The notes under the pieces: model-generated
Database searches by the model: none
Told to the model about the DNA's origin: nothing
What the model saw: the letters and a program-made list of their open reading frames with translations, nothing else
Position numbers and translations under genes: made by a program
Shown: positions 18,658 to 26,351 of the stretch, piece after piece
Layout: every line of letters starts with the position of its first letter
Numbering within the stretch: the first letter of the stretch is position 1
NCBI GenBank assembly: GCA_041653635.1
Contig: JBAZFC010000001.1
Location: 682,001 to 746,000, forward strand
Length of the DNA stretch: 64,000 nt
Direction: 5' to 3'
Source: CAIXOA01 sp041653635
Lineage (GTDB): Archaea > Micrarchaeota > Micrarchaeia > Anstonellales > Bilamarchaeaceae

Positions 18658-19662
18658 ATGAGATACATCGCAGTTCTCCTGGGGATCATGCTTTTGCTTT
18701 ACGGATGCGCCGGCTATTTTGACGCAAGCACGTCCGGCCCGCAGCCGGCCGGCTCCCAGCCCGCATCTGGAGGGCAGCCGCCTTCCAGCACACCGTCCTC
18801 CCAGCCCCCTGCGTCCGGAACGCAGGCCTGCGATGACGGCACCGCATTATCCACATGCACCGCAAACAAGCCCTTTTACTGCAACCAGTACGGCTCCATA
18901 ATGGAGAAGGCGTCCGTATGCGGCTGCCCGTCCGGCACGGCAGTTTCCGGGGACACATGCGCCCGCACATGCACGGACGGCACATCGCCCGGCGAATGCT
19001 CCGCGAACAAGCCCAGCTATTGCACCCAGTCATTGGCCCTTGTTTCCGACCCGCAGGAATGCGGCTGCCCCGCAGGCACCACCCTTAGCGGCAGTTCATG
19101 CACCTCGGCGCACTGCATAGATGGAACCCCTGTCGGCGGATGCTCGGAGAACATGCGCCCCATGTACTGCGGCGACGACCTTACCCTAGTGCGCAACCCG
19201 CCGGTGTGCGGCTGCCTCTCCGGAGAGATACTGAACGATGCCGGCACCACCTGCATTGACATCAGCAGGCAGAGGCAGGCGGAGGGGGTCTCCTTCAAGA
19301 TTTTTGACGACGCATACATGCGCGTGCGGGACTCGGAGATGGTGACGTGCGAAGGGGATGATTACATAAAGCTCCAGCTACGGGTGGACAACGAGCTCGG
19401 CGACACCGCATACCCGCTGGACCAGTTTGACGTTTCCCTCCTGGAGGTGAGCGGCTCAGGCAGCGGCGAGCGCACCTTCATACCCGTGAGTTTCCCGCCC
19501 CGTGACTCCCCGTGCTACGAGACGGACAGGTTCGCATGGACCTACACGTACGCGGGCGACATAAACACGGGGATGGTATGGTTCAAATTGGACGATGGAT
19601 TTGACTCCGATGCGGACTATTACTTCTATTACCGGGAATTCACGGTGGAACTCAGCCCTTAG
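18658..19662 (+). CDS. Cysteine-rich repeat lipoprotein, paralogue 3 of 3
   Basis: Third member of the tandem family (334 aa). The signal peptide has lipobox LLLYGC (Cys17), and a long Pro/Ser/Gly linker (about 20-55) is typical of extended surface proteins. Only three six-cysteine units are present, starting CDDGTALSTCTANKPFYC, CTDGTSPGECSANKPSYC and CIDGTPVGGCSENMRPMYC. The third lacks the usual CGCP, having CGCLSG instead. The C-terminal domain keeps the two cysteines (MVTCEGDDYIKLQLRVDN and RDSPCYETDRF). It lies 37 bases after paralogue 2, without an obvious terminator between, and ends at a strong hairpin shared with the convergent gene. Confidence 0.85.
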   Translation: MRYIAVLLGIMLLLYGCAGYFDASTSGPQPAGSQPASGGQPPSSTPSSQPPASGTQACDDGTALSTCTANKPFYCNQYGSIMEKASVCGCPSGTAVSGDTCARTCTDGTSPGECSANKPSYCTQSLALVSDPQECGCPAGTTLSGSSCTSAHCIDGTPVGGCSENMRPMYCGDDLTLVRNPPVCGCLSGEILNDAGTTCIDISRQRQAEGVSFKIFDDAYMRVRDSEMVTCEGDDYIKLQLRVDNELGDTAYPLDQFDVSLLEVSGSGSGERTFIPVSFPPRDSPCYETDRFAWTYTYAGDINTGMVWFKLDDGFDSDADYYFYYREFTVELSP

Positions 19663-19671
19663 AAGAAACGC

Positions 19672-19691
19672 GAGGGGGCAGCGGCCCCCTC
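19672..19691. terminator. Bidirectional hairpin between convergent lipoprotein genes
   Basis: An 8-bp stem GAGGGGGC / GCCCCCTC with an AGCG loop lies between the stop at 19662 (+) and the stop at 19706 (-). It could end transcription from both sides. Confidence 0.6.
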
Positions 19692-19705
19692 CTACTATCT
19701 GGTTT

Positions 19706-21304
19706 CTAGAGCGGATTGCAGTATCCAATCCCTTCTGAGTCTGTCCTGCATCCATCCGGGCATGCGTGCGGCGTGCACACTATCTCGTTTCCAGAGCAAT
19801 AACACTCGTAAATGTCTATCGGGTCCATCGGGTCGCACTCGTCCGTAGCAGACTCCGCCCCCTTGGTCGTGGTCCCGGGCGTGATGTAATTAAGCCCTCC
19901 GTCGCTGTCCGAGCAGGCCGCCTCCATGCACCGTCCCCCGTTGCACACCTCCTCCGCAGCGCAATCCATTACCACGCTTTCCACCTTCAGGTCCGAGCAG
20001 TATTTCTCCCTCACGCTGCGCAGGTCTACGCTGCAGCTGTCGCTCTCGCTATAGCTGTACCCGTTCGTGGTTGATATGAGCACGGTTCCGTATATGCTCT
20101 CATCCCTCCCGCCGTCGCTGTCATCGCATTCCGCGGGCGAGCATTCGTTCTGCCAGCACAGCTCGTTGTAGCCGGTGCATAATATCGTCGCATCATCATA
20201 ATTTGAGCCATCGCAGAAATATTCCGTCAAAGTGTATAAGTCCGTGCAGGAGTCCCTGTGCGTGCTCCCGTCCACTGTTACGGTTCCGTAATCCGCCCGG
20301 TCGTTCCCGCCGTCCGTGTCCGAGCACTCCTGCGTGACGCATTCCCCGTCCTCGCATATCTTTCCGCTGCTGCAGTCAATCCTCGTGCTCTCCACCTCGT
20401 TGCCGCTGCAATAGTATTCGGTCACGGTGTCCGCATCATAGCACTCGTCCGCGCCCTCGTCGCTCCCCTTGCTCGCGGTCCCGTACTCGTCCTCGTCCCT
20501 GCCGCCGTCCGTGTCCCTACACGTGTATTCCGCGCACGCGCCCTCGCTGCAATAGTAGCCGTCACCGCAGCTTGCGGTCACGGGCACCGCATTGTCCCCT
20601 GAGCAGTAGTACTCCCTCACGCTGGAGATGCCGGAGCAGTAGTCCGCATACACATTGGAACCCTCCCTCAGCGTCCCCTTGGCATAAATGTTGTATCCGC
20701 CGTCGGTTTCTATGCAGGCGAGCTGCGCGCACACGCCGTTGAGGCAGCTCTCCCCGCTTTCGCATGCCAGCTCTATGTCCGCGATGTCGTTCCCAAGGCA
20801 GTAGTACTCAGTCACAGTGCCGAGGTCCACGCACACGTCCGTCCTGTTCTCCGCCCCTTTCCTCACCGTGCCCAGGACGTCCTGCACCCTCCCCCCGTCC
20901 GTGTCGGAGCAGAGATATGCGGCGCACGAGCCCTCCCTGCATTCCGTCCCCGCTGGGCAGAGGACCGTCTCGCTCTGCACCGCGTTGTCCGTACAATAAT
21001 ATTCATACACAGAAGTTGCGCCTGCGCAGGAGTCGTTGTACAGCTGCGTCCCCACGCTCACGGCGCCGGCCTCAAGCGCGTTCTTCCCGTTGTCGGAGTC
21101 AATGCACTGCCCGGTCACGTTCTGCGTGCACTGCCCCTCGTACGCGACGCGCACCCCCGCCTGCCTTGCGTAGCACGCATTAGTATAAGTGTTCCCGTCC
21201 TCGCCGCACACGTAGGCGCGGTCGGTGCCGCACTCCTCTGTTCCCGTGCAGCCGGAAAGAAGCAGAACCCCGAACAAAGCCGCAAACAAAATCATCCTGT
21301 TCAT
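19706..21304 (-). CDS. Kazal-domain and cysteine-repeat surface lipoprotein
   Basis: A 532-aa exported protein. Residues 1-19 are a signal peptide with lipobox LLLSGC (Cys19). Residues 25-59 match a Kazal-type serine protease inhibitor domain: C-x5-YVCGEDGNTYTNAC-x(14)-C. Then come seven units of about 60-68 residues with the pattern C-x-D-S/T-D-G-G-x(6)-G-T ... C ... EYYC ... C ... C-x(4-5)-C. An example is CSDTDGGRVQDVLGT ending in CLNGVC. The third unit has CIETDGG and the first has DNG in place of DGG. The repeats are rich in Asp and Thr and may bind Ca2+, which is an inference. It converges on paralogue 3 of the other cysteine-rich lipoprotein family. The start ATG 21304 directly precedes the signal peptide. 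Confidence 0.88.
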   Translation of the reverse strand: MNRMILFAALFGVLLLSGCTGTEECGTDRAYVCGEDGNTYTNACYARQAGVRVAYEGQCTQNVTGQCIDSDNGKNALEAGAVSVGTQLYNDSCAGATSVYEYYCTDNAVQSETVLCPAGTECREGSCAAYLCSDTDGGRVQDVLGTVRKGAENRTDVCVDLGTVTEYYCLGNDIADIELACESGESCLNGVCAQLACIETDGGYNIYAKGTLREGSNVYADYCSGISSVREYYCSGDNAVPVTASCGDGYYCSEGACAEYTCRDTDGGRDEDEYGTASKGSDEGADECYDADTVTEYYCSGNEVESTRIDCSSGKICEDGECVTQECSDTDGGNDRADYGTVTVDGSTHRDSCTDLYTLTEYFCDGSNYDDATILCTGYNELCWQNECSPAECDDSDGGRDESIYGTVLISTTNGYSYSESDSCSVDLRSVREKYCSDLKVESVVMDCAAEEVCNGGRCMEAACSDSDGGLNYITPGTTTKGAESATDECDPMDPIDIYECYCSGNEIVCTPHACPDGCRTDSEGIGYCNPL

Positions 21305-21361
21305 GGTGCAGATAATCAAAGAGAAGGTTTTAAACTGTTAATCCGTCATCTATGTATTCAT

Positions 21362-21604
21362 ATGATAGATATCATACTCGCCGTAGGCCTTTTTGGCGCC
21401 TTCATACAACTGCTTGCATACGTGCTCAACCTATTCGGAAAAATATCGCACGAAGCCATCCCCTACATCTCCGCGAACGCATTCGGCTGCATCCTTACCT
21501 CATACTACGCAATCACAACGCAGGACTTCCCCTTCCTCTTATTGGAGATGGTGTGGGGCGCGGCCGCGTTCTACAAATTGTTTGGAAAAGTAAGGAAGAA
21601 GTAA
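21362..21604 (+). CDS. Small membrane protein, CBU_0592-like
   Basis: An 80-aa protein with about three hydrophobic spans (3-24, 34-52, 55-73). The pattern G-x-x-G-A-x-x-x-L-x-A-Y-x-L near the start, N-A-F-G in the middle and L-L-L-E-M-V-W late is what I remember of the CBU_0592-type small membrane family, whose function is unknown. The distant resemblance to a SemiSWEET-type half-transporter cannot be tested here. The ATG at 21362 lies 57 bases from the divergent start of the Kazal lipoprotein gene; this gap is AT-rich and should contain both promoters. Confidence 0.7.
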   Translation: MIDIILAVGLFGAFIQLLAYVLNLFGKISHEAIPYISANAFGCILTSYYAITTQDFPFLLLEMVWGAAAFYKLFGKVRKK

Positions 21605-21629
21605 TCCGCTGGCAACCTGCCCGAGAGCA

Positions 21630-22646
21630 TCACATCTTTACAGACTCAAATATCGGCACAATATCATACTTATGCGTCATGTCCGCAAGCGCCTTCGGAT
21701 TACTGGCCGCTGCAGCTATTGCCTCCCGCGTAATCGCCTCAAGTTCCGGCTCGTCCATTCCATTCTCAATCAGCTGCTTCACAAAGACAGGCACATGGTT
21801 CCGCATGAATGTCTGCAGGTCCACATGCACCAGCCATGTGCCGACTTGGCCGGTACTGAATCCCTGCCCCTGCGTTATTCCCCTGATGGATTCAATGTCA
21901 TGGGATGGCCTTGAAAGCCCCTTGTAATCCTTCACAGGCGCCCTCTTCGCGACCTCGTCCATCACGAACCCCATGAAATCATTGTACCTGAACCCGAATT
22001 CCGCGGACGGGAATCCCCCGTCATCATAGAAATGCGAGGCGCTGTTCCAGACCACCTGCCCCTCGCCCCTCAACATCCTGTGCAGCTGCCCAAACGTTTT
22101 GGAAAGGTCGGTCCAGTGCATCACCTGGTTAGCAACCGCGCAGTCCGCTATTCCATCCCCAACCCCGGCTTCCTGTATGTCGCCAAGGATGAACTTCACC
22201 CTTCCCCTGCCGAACTGAGATGTTTCCTCGCGGAACTGCGCCCAGTATTCCAGCAGCTCCGGCGTGTCCCTGAACTGCGCAAGCCCCAGCCGTCCCTGAT
22301 GGAACTTATACTGACCCACCTGCAGCATCCCAGGGGAAATCTCCACCCCCAGCACGCGCACAGTGCTGTCCCTGCCCAATACCTCTATTGCCGTTATCCC
22401 TGTTCCCGGGCCCACGTCCAGCACGGTCTGCCGGTCCTTCACCATGCGAAGGTACGCCACCAGGTTCCGCGCCCCTTCCCTGTACGGCGTGGTGATGGCG
22501 GGCGTGCGCCCGTCCTGCCTAATCATTTTCGCCCTTGCCTCATACAGGTCGTATGCGACTCCCTTCCCGAGGTCGCCCTTGTACGGGTTGCCCTGCGCCG
22601 CGCTTCCCGTGAATGCCCCGTTTCCAAGCTGTATTTTGCGTGCCAT
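21630..22646 (-). CDS. Class I SAM-dependent methyltransferase
   Basis: A 338-aa methyltransferase of unknown substrate. Motif I is VLDVGPGTG (about 75-83), followed by the acidic end of strand 2 (VLGVEISPGML), motif post-I region FILGDIQEAG (about 155) and DCAVANQVMHWT (about 170). These are typical of UbiE/Methyltransf_11-type enzymes acting on small molecules or quinone- and lipid-like substrates. The N-terminal 60 and C-terminal 100 residues are not family-diagnostic. A TATA box on the minus strand (ACTTTTATAATC, about 22688-22699) lies upstream. It is separated from the AT-rich island by the candidate C/D sRNA. Confidence 0.8.
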   Translation of the reverse strand: MARKIQLGNGAFTGSAAQGNPYKGDLGKGVAYDLYEARAKMIRQDGRTPAITTPYREGARNLVAYLRMVKDRQTVLDVGPGTGITAIEVLGRDSTVRVLGVEISPGMLQVGQYKFHQGRLGLAQFRDTPELLEYWAQFREETSQFGRGRVKFILGDIQEAGVGDGIADCAVANQVMHWTDLSKTFGQLHRMLRGEGQVVWNSASHFYDDGGFPSAEFGFRYNDFMGFVMDEVAKRAPVKDYKGLSRPSHDIESIRGITQGQGFSTGQVGTWLVHVDLQTFMRNHVPVFVKQLIENGMDEPELEAITREAIAAAASNPKALADMTHKYDIVPIFESVKM

Positions 22647-22732
22647 ATAAATCGCCAGTTAAGTGTTGTAAATAATATACTGTTCTGATTATAAAAGTTT
22701 CTGGAATGGTGCTAGCCCTCGCCCTCCCATCA

Positions 22733-22743
22733 CCTTTATTAAC
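22733..22743 (+). promoter_or_regulatory. TATA-type promoter of the C/D sRNA candidate
   Basis: CCTTTATTAAC is centred about 25 bases before position 22763, matching the expected start of the RNA just upstream of its C box. Confidence 0.45.
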
Positions 22744-22762
22744 ATCCGCAGCGTAGTACCAT

Positions 22763-22826
22763 CACGTGATGACACAGGTGATCGCTGAGGGCGCAAGCCC
22801 AATGAGGATTGATAGGCGGTCTGACT
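22763..22826 (+). ncRNA. Candidate C/D-box guide sRNA
   Basis: Box order and spacing fit an archaeal C/D guide RNA. C box GTGATGA is at 22766-22772, a 12-nt guide at 22773-22784, D' box CTGA at 22785-22788, C' box ATGAGGA (one mismatch) at 22802-22808, a second 12-nt guide at 22809-22820 and D box CTGA at 22821-22824. The D'-C' spacer contains GGGC-GCAA-GCCC, a small hairpin with a GNRA tetraloop, longer than the usual spacer. The first guide contains AGGTGATC, complementary to eight bases of the archaeal 16S 3' end (GAUCACCU). This may be the target region or a chance match. The RNA would methylate ribose 2'-OH positions together with L7Ae, Nop5 and fibrillarin, none of which is in this window. 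Confidence 0.55.
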
Positions 22827-22830
22827 AACA

Positions 22831-23673
22831 ATGATTCATATGGAAAACCATACCAGAACGAAAAAGGTTTTTACCTTTGAAAAACTAGAGAAGCACAGAC
22901 AACAATTAAGTGACGTAGTCAAAAAAAAGTTTAACAAACAGATTCTCATACTAACCCAGCTAATCAAATGCCAGACAACTCTAACTGATATGTTCCTTAA
23001 GCACCTATATGTAAAAGAGCATTTAGGATTATCTTTTAGATCTAATTTTCTTTTGACACACTCCTTACTGACCCAACCGATGCTTTCTTCATCTGCTCTT
23101 CTTCTGGTTGAAAATGGCTTTTATGGTTCTTCAAGGGTTTTATTGCGCCAAAATTTTGAATTTCTTATCATTTCTAAATATGCCGAATTAGATAACTCAA
23201 TTATTTCTCGTTGGAAAAAAAAGAATGAGGGAAAAGATAGAAATAATGAGATAAATATCACCAATGATGTGTTCAATAAATTGGAAAGTAAGGTTCGCGT
23301 CTATCATCTAAAAGATAGTTGGGTTCGTTTGTGCGATTTTTGCCACGCCACTCATTTTGCCCAGCAACCGCCACTACTACCATCTTTCGAGAAAGACTCT
23401 GAGCACATCCCAAATGCGTGGTATACTCTAGATTTAATTTTTATGACCATTGTAATGTCCTTGCACTTAACGAACATACTACACACGAAAGCCCGTCGTT
23501 TTTATTTGGGTTATGAAGAAGATCCTTTTGGGGACTACAAAAAAATTAGAACCATGAAAAAGAAGATAAAAAAATTAATTTCGGATTATTACATGCTTAA
23601 CATATCTTCGAATATTAATACCCGTAAAGTAATCGGTCCAACAATCCGTGAGTTTAAGGCTAGATGGGAATGA
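22831..23673 (+). CDS. Unknown helical protein of the restriction-modification island
   Basis: A 280-aa protein, mostly helical, with no family I can name firmly. The stretch SSALLLVENGFYGSSRVLLRQNFEFLI resembles the central helices of DUF5677/HEPN-like proteins, where an Arg or Glu pair packs between helices. RLCDFCHATH has an R-x5-H spacing near that of HEPN ribonucleases (R-x4-6-H), but this is a weak inference. Codon use is strikingly AT-rich compared with the surroundings. The gene starts right after the sRNA candidate (ATG 22831, or ATG 22840) and its 3' end precedes the methyltransferase gene. It could be an accessory toxin/defence gene or unrelated cargo. Confidence 0.65.
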   Translation: MIHMENHTRTKKVFTFEKLEKHRQQLSDVVKKKFNKQILILTQLIKCQTTLTDMFLKHLYVKEHLGLSFRSNFLLTHSLLTQPMLSSSALLLVENGFYGSSRVLLRQNFEFLIISKYAELDNSIISRWKKKNEGKDRNNEINITNDVFNKLESKVRVYHLKDSWVRLCDFCHATHFAQQPPLLPSFEKDSEHIPNAWYTLDLIFMTIVMSLHLTNILHTKARRFYLGYEEDPFGDYKKIRTMKKKIKKLISDYYMLNISSNINTRKVIGPTIREFKARWE

Positions 23674-23714
23674 TGTAATCTCATGCCACTATTACTGGCA
23701 AACCACCCCAGAAA

Positions 23715-23727
23715 GCTTTTTAATCAA
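23715..23727 (+). promoter_or_regulatory. TATA-like element before the DNA methyltransferase
   Basis: GCTTTTTAATC lies about 33 bases before GTG 23756 and could drive a near-leaderless transcript of the methylase gene. The same bases lie in the possible N-terminal extension of that gene, so the element also bears on the choice of start. Confidence 0.35.
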
Positions 23728-23755
23728 GGGGCGAGCATCAACACCGGGTACTCAA

Positions 23756-24622
23756 GTGCACGAAGAAGCCAAACCTTTTGTGAAATGGGCCGGTGGCAAG
23801 CGGCAACTCTTGGACGAGCTTACAAAAGGATTACCATACATTGAATCCTACCATGAGCCATTCTTGGGTGGGGGTGCGCTTTTCTTCAGGCTGGAATCAG
23901 AAAACAGGATAAAAAAGGCATATCTTTGCGATTCCAACCGAGAGCTAATCAACGCCTATTCCGTAATCAGAACTCAGGTTTTTGAGCTAATGGCTGAACT
24001 TGCATCACCTAAATATGCAAACAACCCAATGGCATACTACAAAATCCGTGCCTCAAACCCAACTTCAAAAGTAGAAAGTGCTGCCCGCTTCATTTACCTT
24101 AACAAAACCGCATTCAACGGCTTGTACAGGGTTAATTCCAAAGGCGGCTTCAACGTTCCTTTTGGCAAATACGAAAACCCTAGGATACTAGACAGTGAGA
24201 ACCTCTTGCGAGTGCACCGAGCGTTGCAGAAGGATGATCTTTATTGCGGAGATTTTACCGTGGTGCTGAAAAATGCCAGAAGGGGAGATTTGATCTATTT
24301 TGATCCGCCATACCACCCAATCTCCAAAACCTCCAATTTCACCGGCTATACTCAGAACAGTTTCTACGAAAAAGACCAAGAACGGCTCATGCGGACTTAC
24401 AGGGCGCTTGATTCCAGGGGTTGCCATGTTATCCTTAGCAATTCTTACTCGGATTTCATATCAGACCTTTATGCGGAATTTGAGCCAGAAGTCGTGTACG
24501 CCAGCAGGGCAATCAACTGCAAGGGCGACAAAAGGGGCAAGGTAAGGGAGCTAATCGTGAGGAACTGGGAGCCCGAGGTAGCCCAGAGGAAGCTCGTAAA
24601 AGAAATAGTCGCATCCTACTGA
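23756..24622 (+). CDS. DNA adenine-N6 methyltransferase (D12/Dam class)
   Basis: Modification enzyme of a type II restriction system. Motif X/N-terminal FVKWAGGKRQL (about 8-18), the SAM-binding motif EPFLGGGALFF (about 35-45) and the catalytic motif IV YFDPPY (about 180-185) occur in alpha-group order, as in Dam and DpnM. Target sequence cannot be read from the protein; GATC is common for this class but other sites occur. I start it at GTG 23756 (VHEEAKPFVKW); an in-frame GTG at 23648 would add 36 unconvincing residues and overlap the previous gene. The last 72 bases overlap the convergent endonuclease gene. Composition is intermediate between the AT-rich flanking genes and the GC-rich backbone. 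Confidence 0.92.
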   Translation: MHEEAKPFVKWAGGKRQLLDELTKGLPYIESYHEPFLGGGALFFRLESENRIKKAYLCDSNRELINAYSVIRTQVFELMAELASPKYANNPMAYYKIRASNPTSKVESAARFIYLNKTAFNGLYRVNSKGGFNVPFGKYENPRILDSENLLRVHRALQKDDLYCGDFTVVLKNARRGDLIYFDPPYHPISKTSNFTGYTQNSFYEKDQERLMRTYRALDSRGCHVILSNSYSDFISDLYAEFEPEVVYASRAINCKGDKRGKVRELIVRNWEPEVAQRKLVKEIVASY

Positions 24623-25081
24623 TTTGATGTAGTCCAGCACGTCTTTGTACTCCTTTTTCTTGAACCAGTCATTAAGCACGTAGACGTATTTCACATTCAA
24701 TCCTAGTGGATGAGCTAGTTTCTTGTATTGTTTCAACTTGAAGTCGCAGGTTTGCAGCTTTTCATCAACTGAACCTGCAACAGTTTGGAATTTCGTTTCC
24801 ACTATAAACAGGGTCTTATTGACCAGAACCAGCACCGCATCATCTGGGAGCAGCTTCTTGGAGATTAACTTTGCCACATCAACGCCTAGTGGCCCTAGTA
24901 ATTTGGAATAGAGTTTGTTTTTCTTGTAAAGGCGCGCAACGTCCTTCCCTCCAAATATTATGCAATCATCTTTTACTGAGTAGCTAGGTATTCCTGAAAT
25001 GACTGTGGCGAAATCCGTCCTTTTCTCAAATCTGAGCCCGTGCTTTAGCGGTGTTCTCCCGCCTTTTCCGCCGCGAATCAT
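24551..25081 (-). CDS. PD-(D/E)XK restriction endonuclease, partner of the D12 methylase
   Basis: A 176-aa nuclease. The catalytic core is LLPDDAVLVLVNKTLFIVETK, with the Asp of PD at 80-81 and E95-x-K97 fifteen residues on, exactly the PD-(D/E)XK spacing; Q99 follows as in several type II enzymes. The following GSVDEKLQTCDFKLKQYKKL and YVLNDWFKKKEYKDVLDYI are, from memory, characteristic of a small restriction enzyme family found beside Dam-like methylases. The N-terminal MIRGGKGGR is also typical of it. The gene is convergent with the methylase and their 3' ends overlap by 72 bases, so each strand encodes protein there. Cleavage site unknown. Confidence 0.85.
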   Translation of the reverse strand: MIRGGKGGRTPLKHGLRFEKRTDFATVISGIPSYSVKDDCIIFGGKDVARLYKKNKLYSKLLGPLGVDVAKLISKKLLPDDAVLVLVNKTLFIVETKFQTVAGSVDEKLQTCDFKLKQYKKLAHPLGLNVKYVYVLNDWFKKKEYKDVLDYIKSVGCDYFFYELPLGYLGLPVPHD

Positions 25082-25097
25082 GAGAATGCTTCAACCG

Positions 25098-25112
25098 CAA
25101 ATAATATATTCA
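25098..25112. promoter_or_regulatory. AT-rich divergent promoter region
   Basis: CAAATAATATATTCA lies in the 54-base gap between the divergent endonuclease (start 25081) and TraB-like gene (start 25136) and contains TATA-like sequence readable on either strand. Confidence 0.35.
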
Positions 25113-25135
25113 CTTCATCCCTTATGGTGGTACCT

Positions 25136-25810
25136 ATGACTAAAGTATTCCTATTGGGAACCTCGCATATTAGCTCGTTAAGAACCAGTTTTAAAGAAAT
25201 GCTAATCAGAGAAAAAATTCAAGCTATATTCTCCGAAGCCGTGCAAATCAAAGGACATTTTACATTTGATAATTTAATTCTGGAACCATTTTTTGTTATA
25301 TTCAGTTTCATTTGGTTACACTTGCCTATCAGTCATCAGGACTCAAAGAGCATTTTTAATTTAAGCAAAGATTCGGGTATAGATTACTATGATAGCATTG
25401 ATTTATCCATAAGTGATTTAGTCCGCATTTCTCATGCCCCAATGAACTACCTAACAGCGACATTAATACTAATCATTATTTTTTACACGTTATCAATTTT
25501 TTTTGGATCGCTAAATATGTTGTTCCCAGTTTTATTGTTGGTTGTGATTCTGTTAACAAGCATGGTTTATTCCTTCTTTTTTGTTATTCGTAAAACAGCC
25601 CGTTCCAGAAATGAAGCGATGGTGTCCAAATCAGTTTCTATAATTAATGAAAAGTCTTACGATCGTGTGATTTTCTCTTGCGGTATTGCGCACATGTCCG
25701 ATATTTCTAAGCGTTTCAAACAACTGGGATATGAAGTTGAGGAACTAAGCGGTTATCAGCATCCGGCATTTAAGCGTTTCTATGGATGGATTGGGATTAA
25801 TGAGCGCTGA
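25136..25810 (+). CDS. TraB/GumN-like membrane protein
   Basis: A 224-aa protein. The N terminus KVFLLGTSHISS followed by IFSEA and the C-terminal DRVIFSCGIAHMSDISKRF match the paired G-T-x-H and G-x-x-H-M/L motifs of the TraB/PrgY/GumN superfamily, proposed to be metal-dependent hydrolases or peptidases. Between them lie three hydrophobic segments (about 50-66, 105-125 and 132-152), an insertion that would place the protein in the membrane. The length is shorter than typical TraB proteins. ATG 25136 follows a GGTGGT ribosome-binding site; ATG 25124 is the alternative. The AT-rich composition groups it with the restriction-modification island. Confidence 0.6.
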   Translation: MTKVFLLGTSHISSLRTSFKEMLIREKIQAIFSEAVQIKGHFTFDNLILEPFFVIFSFIWLHLPISHQDSKSIFNLSKDSGIDYYDSIDLSISDLVRISHAPMNYLTATLILIIIFYTLSIFFGSLNMLFPVLLLVVILLTSMVYSFFFVIRKTARSRNEAMVSKSVSIINEKSYDRVIFSCGIAHMSDISKRFKQLGYEVEELSGYQHPAFKRFYGWIGINER

Positions 25811-25823
25811 TTTAACAATCCAA

Positions 25824-26246
25824 TCATCTGTGGGCAAGCCAGCCCCCAACCCATCCAATCACATACGCAATTCCTGCCCCGACCAGCGTCAATATGACTA
25901 TCACTATTGCGCCACCGATGAACGCTATCGCCTCATACCCCTCCAGGTTCCCCCAGAGCAAGGCGCTCACAAAAGCGGTTATGCCCCCTATCACCAAACC
26001 GGTTGCGCCCGGAACAATCCATGTCGCAACCCCGCTGATGCCCGCCTCGGACAAAGGCAGCCCGTATTCCTTCACCGTCCTGTACCCGTTCCAAAGAGTC
26101 GCAAGCGCGCAAAGGGCCAGAACAAACGCCCACCACGCCATCACGATGAGGACATCAAGGAAATTAATCAGTATGCCTACGCAAACAAGGGCGGTCAATA
26201 AAATCACAGGCATTCGGACTATCCCGAATGTCCTTTTGGCATCCAT
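25824..26246 (-). CDS. Small multi-pass membrane protein
   Basis: A 140-aa hydrophobic protein with four likely spans (about 11-31, 35-55, 78-100, 111-133) and a glycine-rich last helix. No family recognised. The start is inferred from the promoter: TTTATAA on the minus strand (26269-26276) puts the transcription start near 26248, so ATG 26246 (MDAKRTFGIVRMP) would be leaderless; ATG 26264 lies upstream of that start. Backbone codon usage returns here after the AT-rich island. Confidence 0.65.
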   Translation of the reverse strand: MDAKRTFGIVRMPVILLTALVCVGILINFLDVLIVMAWWAFVLALCALATLWNGYRTVKEYGLPLSEAGISGVATWIVPGATGLVIGGITAFVSALLWGNLEGYEAIAFIGGAIVIVILTLVGAGIAYVIGWVGGWLAHR

Positions 26247-26351
26247 GCCCAACCTAAGCAGCATATCGTTATAAATATTATTCACGGCCCGGTTTTCCCC
26301 GGCCACTAAAAAGAAGAATATCATTTTAATTATCACGCTTGCCAGGGCCGC

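Noticed and set aside
20000..21000. Periodic cysteine-codon pattern considered as a mobile repeat element
   Set aside because: It is protein-level repetition in one reading frame; no inverted repeats or transposase nearby.
22776..22829. AGGTGATC as a ribosome-binding site for a tiny eight-codon frame at 22802
   Set aside because: The spacing of 18 bases is too long, and the C/D-box layout explains the same bases better.
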